The notes beneath the pieces were generated by a model. That model worked only from the letters and a program-made list of their open reading frames with translations. It did no database searches and was not told the origin of the DNA. From contig JAJYYT010000124.1 in assembly GCA_021800645.1 (NCBI GenBank), positions 1 to 6,329 on the forward strand: a stretch of 6,329 nucleotides of DNA, written 5' to 3'. The position numbers and the translations under genes were made by a program. Shown piece after piece: positions 1 through 6,329 of this stretch; within the stretch, counting starts at the first letter, position 1; each line of letters opens with the position of its first letter. This DNA is from Actinomycetes bacterium (GTDB taxonomy: Bacteria > Actinomycetota > Acidimicrobiia > Acidimicrobiales > RAAP-2).

Positions 1-10
1 ACCGTGGCGC

Positions 11-813
11 TCATACGACGAGCCGCCTTCTGTACGTAAGCGTCGCGGCGCCGTACCCCGCCACGATCAGCGCGACGAGGTACGCCGTGTGCTCGATCGA
101 GCTTCCCGCCGCCGCCTGCCCGAGGACCAGGGCGCGGCAGAGGGCCACGCCGTGGTACAGGGGGGTGGCCCAGGCCACGGGCTGCAACCAGCCGGGGAGC
201 CGCGTGATCGGGAAGAAGATGCCCGAGAACAGGAAGAGGGGCACGACGCCGAAGCGGTAGATCACCGAGAAGGCGGCGTCCTTCTCCTGGGTGGCGGCGA
301 AGGCCATGATCGGCGCGGCGAAGGCGAGCCCGGTGAGCACGGCGGCGGGGATCGTGAGCAGCGCCTCGGCGGAGCGGGTGAGGCCGAACGCGGCGAGGAT
401 CCCGAGGAAGATCGCCGAGACCATCGTGAGACGCAGCGCGATCCACGCGAAGTGGCCCGCCAGCACGTCGATCACGCGCAGCGGCGTGGCGAGCATCGCA
501 TGGTAGGTCTTGATCCACTTGATCGCGCCCATCACCGGGTACGTCGACTCGCTCACCCCGACCTGCATGGCGGCCGACGCGAGGAGCCCGGGCCCCACGA
601 AGGTGAGGTAGCTCACGCCCTGGACGTGGTGGACGTGGTGGTCGACGAGCGTGCCGAGACCGATCCCCATCGCCGCGAGGTAGAGCAGCGGCTCGAGGAA
701 GCTCGTGGTCACCGAGCTCCGCCACGTCCGCTTGTACTGGAACGCCCAGTACCCGAGGGAGCGCAGCCACAGCGGGCGGGTGCCGTCGCGCGCGACGGCT
801 CTCGAGAGGGCCA

Positions 814-814
<1 letters not shown>
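11..814 (-). CDS. NodJ/DrrB-type ABC-2 transporter permease
   Basis: Encodes a 267-residue integral membrane protein, the membrane half of an ABC-2 exporter. About 30 basic, aromatic N-terminal residues precede roughly six hydrophobic segments (near residues 39-57, 69-87, 113-142, 149-172, 178-197 and 243-260), and the protein ends in a basic tail. The stretch around residues 68-112 (SYLTFVGPGLLAS, then SESTYPVMGAIKW and TYHAMLATPL) is typical of the NodJ branch. The length matches the family's usual 255-270. The ATG at 814 overlaps the TGA of the upstream ATPase gene by one base, so the two are probably translationally coupled and the products partners. NodJ proteins export lipochitin oligosaccharides in rhizobia, but relatives are widespread, so the substrate here is unknown; a lipid, glycolipid or drug is plausible. 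A histidine-rich loop (DHHVHH, residues 58-63) lies after the first membrane segment. Family assignment is firm, substrate is not. Confidence 0.92.
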
Positions 815-1863
<1,049 letters not shown>

Positions 1864-1928
1864 GGCGGACCAAGCTACCGTCCCGTCGCGCGCGCTCCTC
1901 TCAGCCTCACCCGGCGACAGAGCCCGGC

Positions 1929-2411
1929 TCAGCTGACGGCGAACGTCCCAGTGATGGTGCCCTGTGCGAGGACGTGCCCCCGCACGAGGAACCGGAGCTT
2001 CGCGTAGGTCGAACGGTCGTCGAGTCCGAGGTCCGCCGCCTCGGCGTCGAGCGCGTAGAGCGTGAACTGGTAGTGGTGGGGCAGATCGCCCTTCGGCGGC
2101 GCCATGCCGCCGTAGCCACGCTCTCCCCAGTCGGTGATCCCGTCCTGCCAGTCGCCGCTCTCGCTCCCCGCGCCCTCGGCGAGCTCCTCCAAGGACGCGG
2201 GCATGCCGACGCGGATCCAGTGCGAGAACCCCACGGCGGTCGGGGCGTCGGGGTCCCAGCAGGTAAGCGCGAGGCTCTTGGTCCCCGCAGGGACGCCGTG
2301 CCACGAGAGCTGGGGGCTCTTGTTCTGCCCGCCGACGCTCTCGTGCGCGGCGGAGAGGGGCATGGGCCCGCCGTCCTCGAATTGCGCGCTGCGCATCGTG
2401 ATCTCTTCCAT
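1929..2411 (-). CDS. PEBP family protein (YbhB/YbcL type)
   Basis: A 160-residue protein of the phosphatidylethanolamine-binding protein family, bacterial YbhB/YbcL branch. The two conserved ligand-site regions are clear: CWDPDAPT (51-58) followed by GFSHWI (61-66), and GYGGMAPPKGD (99-109) leading into HHYQFTLYALD (112-122). The length matches bacterial members. The ATG at 2411 is chosen over an upstream GTG at 2489 because the family fold begins here and GAGGAG lies five bases before it. No signal peptide is visible, so it is probably cytoplasmic. Bacterial members are poorly characterised; roles as kinase modulators or small-ligand binders have been proposed. It precedes the ABC exporter genes on the same strand with a gap of about 65 bases and may be cotranscribed with them. 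Any functional link to lipid export would be speculation. Confidence 0.93.
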   Translation of the reverse strand: MEEITMRSAQFEDGGPMPLSAAHESVGGQNKSPQLSWHGVPAGTKSLALTCWDPDAPTAVGFSHWIRVGMPASLEELAEGAGSESGDWQDGITDWGERGYGGMAPPKGDLPHHYQFTLYALDAEAADLGLDDRSTYAKLRFLVRGHVLAQGTITGTFAVS

Positions 2412-2458
2412 GGGGGCTCCTCTGCTCGTCGAATTGGTCGGTAGCGCTGTGCGCACGA

Positions 2459-2475
2459 CGGCCCGGCGCGGGCCG
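2459..2475. promoter_or_regulatory. 17-base palindrome in the PEBP/dcd divergent gap
   Basis: Perfect inverted repeat with seven-base arms (CGGCCCG / CGGGCCG) around a GCG centre. It lies between the divergent PEBP and dcd starts, overlapping where a -35 element for dcd would fall. It could be an operator, but GC-rich DNA makes such palindromes by chance fairly often, and nothing else supports a binding site. Confidence 0.3.
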
Positions 2476-2488
2476 CCCGCCACAGGCA

Positions 2489-2494
2489 TATCAT
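2489..2494 (+). promoter_or_regulatory. Possible -10 element of dcd (leaderless transcript)
   Basis: TATCAT fits the TANNNT consensus for a housekeeping -10 box. Its last base lies seven bases before the A of the dcd ATG, which would place transcription initiation at or next to the start codon. No Shine-Dalgarno precedes that ATG (the ten bases before it are TCATCCCCCG), as expected for a leaderless mRNA. No -35 match is seen. Supported by position and sequence only. Confidence 0.4.
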
Positions 2495-2500
2495 CCCCCG

Positions 2501-3652
2501 ATGGCTGTGCCCCACCACGTGCCCGGGCTGTCCCGTGGGGGTCACGGCGTCCTGCCGGGCCAGCTCATCGAGCACGCGATCAGCGCCGGCTACGTCGACG
2601 CCGGCCGGTTCAAGATCCCGCCCGAGAATGTCCAACCCGCGAGCCTGGACCTGCGGCTTGGCGAGACCGCCTACCGCATCAGGTGCAGCTTCTTACCCGG
2701 ACGCGACACGGTCGCCGCCAAGCTCGAGGAGTACACCCTCGACGAGATCGACCTGCGGCGTGGCGCGATGCTCGAGGTCGGCCACCCTTACCTGGTCGAG
2801 CTGAAGGAGCGGCTGCACCTCCCCGAGGGGCTGCGCGGCAAGGCGAACCCCAAGAGCTCGACCGGCCGCATCGACGTCTTCACGCGGGTGGTGACCGACC
2901 ACAGCGAGCGGTTCGACGAGATCGCCAACGGCTACGACGGCGTGCTGTACCTCGAGGTGGTGCCGCTCTCCTTCGCGATCCGCGTCCGCGAGGACCTCAC
3001 GCTCAACCAGCTCCGCCTGGCGATCAGGCAGCCCGCGCTCACCGACGCAGAGATCCGGGAGGTGCACGAGCGCCAGCCGCTCCTCTACCGCGCCGAGCGG
3101 CCCGTGCCCACCGAGGACCTCATCTTGTCGAACGGCCTCTTCCTCGGCCTCGACCTGCGCGGGGACGAGCAGGGCCGCGTCGGCTACTGCGCGCGGGACA
3201 ACGCGCCGCTGCTCGACCTCACCCGCGGCGGAGAGCTCGACCCCGAGCCCTTCTGGAGCCCGGTGGTACGCGAGCGAGGCGACCGGATCGTGCTCTCGCC
3301 CAACAAGTTCTACCTGCTCATGTCCGACGACGCGGTCTCGGTGCCACCGGACCTGGCGGCGGAGATGACCGCCTACGACCCGACGAGCGGGGAGCTGCGC
3401 ACCCACTACGCCGGGTTCTTCGACCCGGGCTTCGGCTACGACCCGGCGGGCGAGTTCCGAGGTTCGCGCGCCGCGCTCGAGGTCCGCGCGCACGACGTGC
3501 CCTTCATGATCGAGCACGGCCAGACGGTCTGCAAGCTGACCTTCGAGCGCATGCTGGAACCGCCCGAGATCCTCTATGGCCCGACGATCGGCTCGTCGTA
3601 CCAGCGCCAGGGAGAGACCCTCAGCCGGTACTTCCGCAGGGTGCCGGCCTGA
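2501..3652 (+). CDS. dcd: dCTP deaminase, long two-domain form
   Basis: A 383-residue enzyme of the dCTP deaminase/dUTPase superfamily that supplies dUTP for thymidylate synthesis by deaminating dCTP. It is nearly twice the length of E. coli-type Dcd (about 190 residues) and matches the long form familiar from alphaproteobacteria (about 365 residues, the Pfam DCD family). There are two related halves. The first has QPASLDLRLG (45-54), NPKSSTGR (116-123) and LYLEVVP (149-155). The second has LSPNKFYLL (from about 266), AGFFDPGFG (304-312) and ALEVRAHD (325-332), where E327 sits in the position of the catalytic glutamate of single-domain Dcd. The ATG at 2501 lacks a Shine-Dalgarno; GTG at 2519 is an alternative, but both precede the conserved GVLP near residue 16. 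It is a lone plus-strand gene, divergent from PEBP and convergent with the PilZ gene. Whether it also has dUTPase activity cannot be told from sequence. Confidence 0.92.
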   Translation: MAVPHHVPGLSRGGHGVLPGQLIEHAISAGYVDAGRFKIPPENVQPASLDLRLGETAYRIRCSFLPGRDTVAAKLEEYTLDEIDLRRGAMLEVGHPYLVELKERLHLPEGLRGKANPKSSTGRIDVFTRVVTDHSERFDEIANGYDGVLYLEVVPLSFAIRVREDLTLNQLRLAIRQPALTDAEIREVHERQPLLYRAERPVPTEDLILSNGLFLGLDLRGDEQGRVGYCARDNAPLLDLTRGGELDPEPFWSPVVRERGDRIVLSPNKFYLLMSDDAVSVPPDLAAEMTAYDPTSGELRTHYAGFFDPGFGYDPAGEFRGSRAALEVRAHDVPFMIEHGQTVCKLTFERMLEPPEILYGPTIGSSYQRQGETLSRYFRRVPA

Positions 3653-3666
3653 CGGCCCCGCCGCCC

Positions 3667-3720
3667 GCTGCCCGTCACCTCGGGGAGCTGCCCGTCACCT
3701 CGGGAAGCCGCCGGTCACCA
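3667..3720. repeat. 20-base tandem repeat, about 2.7 copies
   Basis: Copies start at 3667, 3687 and 3707 (unit GCTGCCCGTCACCTCGGGGA). The second differs from the first at one base; the third is partial and diverged (GCCGCCGGTCACCA). The array fills the gap between the convergent dcd and PilZ 3' ends and runs over the PilZ stop codon, so the TGA trinucleotide recurs every 20 bases downstream on the minus strand. It looks like slippage or a small duplication. There is no T-tract and no strong terminator hairpin here. Confidence 0.8.
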
Positions 3721-4071
3721 CAGGGTGCCCATCATCGCGAGCGCGTCCAGGATCGACCGCTCGGTCTCGGTCAGGTCCACAAACTCCATCCCCACCCGCG
3801 TACCCCCCCGGGCGCCAGCGCCGACGTTCCTGACCTCGCCGCGGGCACGAACGCTGAGCGAGGCGCCGGTCGGCGTGTTGGCCTCCACGATCACGCGCCG
3901 GCCGAGGAGGCCAGCGGGGTCGGGCACCGGACCGAACATCTCGATGCCGACACCGATGACCGAGATGTCGAGCACGTGGCACTCGTACCACGCTTCGGGG
4001 ACGTCGCCCTCCACGCAGTACTTCCCTGTCCACCCGGCAAGCTGCCGCGGCACGCGGCGGCGACGTTCCAT
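3715..4071 (-). CDS. PilZ-domain protein, predicted c-di-GMP binder
   Basis: A 118-residue protein that is essentially one PilZ domain. It carries both halves of the cyclic-di-GMP site: the arginine motif near the N-terminus (RRVPR, 5-9, in an RRRR run) and DISVIG (35-40), fitting the D/NxSxxG motif. A beta-rich stretch follows (SLSVRARGEVRN, then GTRVGMEFVDL), with a short helix near the C-terminus (ETERSILDALAMM). Such stand-alone PilZ proteins usually act as c-di-GMP receptors that bind a partner and affect motility, polysaccharide or surface traits; the partner here is unknown. The ATG at 4071 is well placed behind GAGAGGGG about seven bases upstream. It lies 125 bases downstream of atpC on the same strand, so it could be read from the ATP synthase operon or from its own promoter. 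No signal peptide or membrane segment is visible. Confidence 0.88.
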   Translation of the reverse strand: MERRRRVPRQLAGWTGKYCVEGDVPEAWYECHVLDISVIGVGIEMFGPVPDPAGLLGRRVIVEANTPTGASLSVRARGEVRNVGAGARGGTRVGMEFVDLTETERSILDALAMMGTLW

Positions 4072-4127
4072 GACGATCCCCTCTCGGCCGACCCACCGTT
4101 CCCCGACAAAAGCGTACCTCAGCGGGC

Positions 4128-4165
4128 GCCGGCGCCGTGAGGGGGCGGGGCCGGCGCCGTGAGGG
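4128..4165. repeat. 16-base direct repeat between atpC and the PilZ gene
   Basis: GCCGGCGCCGTGAGGG occurs at 4128-4143 and again at 4150-4165, separated by six G/C bases. Each copy contains the self-complementary CGGCGCCG, so hairpins could form on either strand. It lies in the 125-base gap after the atpC stop. It may contribute to atpC mRNA 3' end structure, but there is no T-tract, so I do not call a terminator. Confidence 0.65.
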
Positions 4166-4196
4166 CGCTGGCGCTGGCGCGCGAGGCGCGGACGAG

Positions 4197-4732
4197 CTAC
4201 GCGGTGACGCCGGCGACCTCGAGGCGGACCCGCGCGCGCTCGAGCGCGGCCTCCGCCTCGGCCAGCTCGACGTCCTCGGGCAGCGCTCCCTCGCCCTCGC
4301 CGCCTGCATGCGCACCGCCGCCGGCCGCCGCGCCGGTCCCTGGGCCTCCGGCTCGGCCAGCCGCCTGACGGAGCTCCTCGACGCGCGCCTCTGCCTCGGC
4401 GCGCGCCCGCTCGGCGCGTGGGACGTCGATCTGGGCGGCGAGCTCGGCGGTGCCGGCGAGCAGCGTGACCCGGGTGGCGCGTCCCTCGGCGCCGTCGATC
4501 CCCTGCCCGGTCTCCACCTGCAGGTAGCCGCCGTGCACCGCCAGGTGCACCGGGTCCCCCTCCGCAGGGTCCACCCGCACGTCGCCGGGGAGCACGTCGG
4601 TGATGATCGGCGTGTGGCCGTCGAGGACGGTGAGGTCGCCGTCGGAGCTGCGCAGCACGATGGCGCGGGCCTGCGTGCGGAGCAGCTGCGCCTCGGGGGT
4701 GACCACCGAGACCTCGAAGGCGCCGTCGGGCA

Positions 4733-4733
<1 letters not shown>
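4197..4733 (-). CDS. atpC: F1Fo ATP synthase epsilon subunit
   Basis: A 178-residue epsilon subunit, part of the F1 central stalk at the inner face of the cytoplasmic membrane. The N-terminal beta-sandwich is canonical: FEVSVVTPEAQLL (6-18), DGDLTVLDGHTPIIT (31-45), LPGDVRV (48-54) and VHGGYLQV (66-73). The C-terminal helical hairpin is recognisable as residues 105-125 and 152-172, but between them lies a Gly/Ala-rich stretch of about 25 residues (126-150). That makes the protein longer than the usual 120-140. ATG 4733 overlaps the stop of the atpD remnant by one base (TGATG), the usual coupled atpD-atpC order. The upstream beta gene is truncated, so if the arrangement is real, this copy is cut off from its normal operon promoter. 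Confidence 0.93.
4284..4358 (-). other. Gly/Ala-rich insert in the atpC C-terminal domain
   Basis: Residues about 126-150 of the epsilon subunit are almost only Gly and Ala with a few Pro, Thr, His, Arg and Glu, including GTGAAAGGGAHAGG. They fall between the two predicted C-terminal helices, where typical epsilon subunits have a short turn. The reading frame stays open, and the second helix resumes with PEDVELAEAEAALERA. Boundaries are judged by eye. Confidence 0.6.
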
Positions 4734-5116
<383 letters not shown>

Positions 5117-6043
5117 TCATCTCCGCTGGAGTCGCACCTCGACGACGTCGCGGAGAGCGTCGCCGAGCACGTTGAACGCGACGACGGTCAGCACGATGGC
5201 AACACCCGGGGGATAGATGAGCCACCAGTAGCCATCTAGGGCGTAATTGAGGCCCTGGCTCAGCATGCTGCCCCAGTTCACCGCCGGTGGAGGTGGACCG
5301 AGTCCCAAGTAGCTCAGTCCGGCGAGCAAGAGGATCGATGTGGCTATCGAAAGCGTCGCTTGAACGACGACCGTTCCCAGGAGGTTTGGTGCGATATGCC
5401 GTACGACAATCCACCGGCTCCTCGCGCCCATGCTCGTCGACGCCTGGACGTAGTCCCGCGTCCTGAGCGACAGCGCCTCGCTGCGCGCCAAGCGGCACGT
5501 GTTGAACCACGACACGCCAGAGATCACGAGGATCAGCGTCGGGACCGACGGGGTGACCACAGCTGCGACGATGAGAATGACCACGAGTGCTGGGACCGCG
5601 ATTGCGGAATCGACGGCTCTCATGATCACCTCGTCGACCCACCCGCCGATGAAGCCAGAGAATGCTCCGAGCATCGTGCCGAAGACACTGGCAAGGAGCG
5701 CAGCCGCCAGACCGACTTCGAGCGCCGCTTGTCCGCCGGCCATCAGTCGCCCCAATTCGTCGTAACCAGCCGCGTCGGTTCCAAGCAGGGGCTTCAGCCC
5801 GGGATGTATCAGTGCTGTAGGGAGTGCCGGTGTGACCTGGTTCGTGTGGTACAGGAGGGGGCCGACAAAGCAGAAGAGCACCAGCACCACCACGACGACG
5901 AATGCCCCCACGGCCAACTTGTTCTCCGCCATCCCGCTCAAGACTCGTCGGCGCGCCGAGGAGTCGACCGAGGCCGGCGGTTCCGAGGCCGGCGGTTCCG
6001 AGGCCGGCGGTTCGAAGGCTCGGCCGAGTTGAGGGGAAGTCAT
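5117..6043 (-). CDS. DppC/OppC-like ABC importer permease
   Basis: A 308-residue inner-membrane permease of the dipeptide/oligopeptide/nickel ABC importer family (DppC, OppC, NikC). A cytoplasmic tail of about 42 residues precedes the first membrane segment (44-64). Next come the family's GTD motif (88-90) and ELGRLM (96-101), then further hydrophobic segments in the transport domain. The EAA loop that docks the ATPases spans about 189-220, with EALSLRTRDYVQAS, MGAR and RHIAPN. LLLAGLSYLGLGPPPP and NWGSML near the C-terminus are hallmarks of DppC relatives. ATG 6043 lies 12 bases past the DppB-like stop; ATG 5932 (residue 38, with GAGCGGG just before) is an alternative that would drop the repeated tail. 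Substrate cannot be assigned. No dppD/dppF-type ATPase gene follows: the atpD remnant does. Confidence 0.93.
   Translation of the reverse strand: MTSPQLGRAFEPPASEPPASEPPASVDSSARRRVLSGMAENKLAVGAFVVVVVLVLFCFVGPLLYHTNQVTPALPTALIHPGLKPLLGTDAAGYDELGRLMAGGQAALEVGLAAALLASVFGTMLGAFSGFIGGWVDEVIMRAVDSAIAVPALVVILIVAAVVTPSVPTLILVISGVSWFNTCRLARSEALSLRTRDYVQASTSMGARSRWIVVRHIAPNLLGTVVVQATLSIATSILLLAGLSYLGLGPPPPAVNWGSMLSQGLNYALDGYWWLIYPPGVAIVLTVVAFNVLGDALRDVVEVRLQRR
5970..6014 (-). repeat. 15-base in-frame tandem repeat in the DppC-like gene
   Basis: Three head-to-tail copies (5970-5984, 5985-5999, 6000-6014; plus-strand unit GAGGCCGGCGGTTCC, with one change at the last base of the third). They encode three Pro-Pro-Ala-Ser-type pentapeptides (EPPAS, residues 11-25) in the cytoplasmic tail before the first membrane segment. 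The 15-base unit keeps the frame, so copy number could vary without breaking the protein. Confidence 0.92.
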
Positions 6044-6045
6044 CT

Positions 6046-6067
6046 CAGTATCGGATCAGTATCGGAT
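6046..6067. repeat. 11-base tandem duplication at the DppB/DppC gene boundary
   Basis: CAGTATCGGAT is present twice head to tail (6046-6056 and 6057-6067). On the coding (minus) strand it reads ATCCGATACTG twice and spans the last DppB-like codons (Ile-Arg-Tyr-stop). One copy alone would already supply that same protein end and would leave the DppC-like ATG one base after the stop codon. Confidence 0.9.
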
Positions 6068-6329
6068 CCGGGGATCGGCCACGGCATACAGGAGGTCTGC
6101 CAACAGGCTCCCCACGACGGTTGCCACGCCGACCACGAGGGCGACCCACATGAGCACGGGGTAGTCGTGAACACTTGCCGCGTTCCACAGCAGGAGCCCC
6201 ATGCCCGGATAGTTGAAGACGGCCTCGACGAGAATGGCGCCCGAGACGATTCCGGGCAGGCTGAGCCCGACAAGGGTGATGACGGGCAGCAGCGAGTTCC
6301 GCAGGACGTGGGCTCGCAACACACGGGCC
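6056..6329 (-). CDS. DppB/OppB-like ABC importer permease (3' end only)
   Basis: This is the C-terminal ~90 residues of a DppB/OppB/NikB-type permease; the gene enters from beyond the window's right edge, so its start is not visible. The sequence carries the end of the EAA loop (RAHVLRNSLLPVITLVGL), the membrane segment with SGAILVEAVFNYPGMGLLLW, the HDYPVLMWVALVVG helix, and the usual family C-terminus DLLYAVADPRIRY. Its partner DppC-like gene begins 12 bases after the TGA, the typical dppB-dppC order. The two permeases should form the heterodimeric membrane channel of an importer. The solute-binding protein gene would be expected upstream, beyond position 6329. Confidence 0.93.
   Translation of the reverse strand, partial: ARVLRAHVLRNSLLPVITLVGLSLPGIVSGAILVEAVFNYPGMGLLLWNAASVHDYPVLMWVALVVGVATVVGSLLADLLYAVADPRIRY

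Noticed and set aside
1864..2304. Extension of the ABC ATPase start upstream to 2304
   Set aside because: It would run antisense through most of the PEBP gene, which has intact family motifs and a good ribosome-binding site. The extra residues look like shadow translation.
2412..2489. Extension of the PEBP protein to a start at 2489
   Set aside because: The ATG at 2411 has GAGGAG at ideal spacing and starts where the family fold starts; the extra 26 residues are unlike a signal peptide or domain.
2134..4140. Long plus-strand open frame of 668 codons over dcd and neighbours
   Set aside because: It runs out of frame across dcd, the PilZ gene and part of PEBP. Its translation is Arg/Pro/Ala-rich with no domain, as expected of a GC-rich shadow frame.
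5970..6067. CRISPR-like or mobile-element repeats near the DppB/DppC boundary
   Set aside because: The units are 15 and 11 bases, directly abutting without spacers, and partly inside coding sequence; these are simple tandem duplications.

Overview
The window is high-GC bacterial DNA with tightly packed genes. Several lines I counted by hand are 70-78 % G+C between 3100 and 4500, but 57-62 % from about 5200 to 5700. The composition, the GTG start, the TGATG stop/start overlaps and the mix of genes suit a high-GC bacterium, perhaps Actinomycetota. Taxonomy cannot be fixed from this sequence alone.

Layout, left to right. (1) 11-2411, minus strand: a likely operon of a PEBP/YbhB-family protein, then a NodI-type ABC ATPase and a NodJ-type ABC-2 permease whose reading frames overlap by one base. 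Together the last two should form an exporter, possibly for a lipid or glycolipid. (2) 2501-3652, plus strand: a long, two-domain dCTP deaminase (Dcd), divergent from the PEBP gene. It has no visible Shine-Dalgarno, but a TATCAT box sits seven bases before its ATG. The 89-base divergent gap also holds a 17-base palindrome. (3) 3715-4071, minus strand: a small PilZ-domain protein, convergent with dcd, with a 20-base tandem repeat between the two 3' ends. (4) 4197-5017, minus strand: the end of an F1Fo ATP synthase operon, with a complete atpC (epsilon, carrying an unusual Gly/Ala-rich insert) preceded by only the last ~93 codons of atpD (beta). (5) 5117-6329, minus strand: two permease genes of a dipeptide/oligopeptide/nickel-type ABC importer, a complete DppC-like gene and the 3' end of a DppB-like gene.

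The most striking point is the join between regions 4 and 5. The atpD homology stops abruptly near 5003-5010, just upstream of the DELSEED motif. The nucleotide-binding domain is absent, and within about 100 bases lower-GC permease genes begin. This is either a real rearrangement leaving an atpD remnant or a chimeric assembly join; the sequence alone cannot decide, and an artefact is a serious possibility.

I found no RNA gene, CRISPR array, transposase or defence system, and no convincing undescribed multi-gene system. The remaining interest is in small-scale structure: three short tandem duplications, a direct repeat, a possible leaderless start and the atpC insert.
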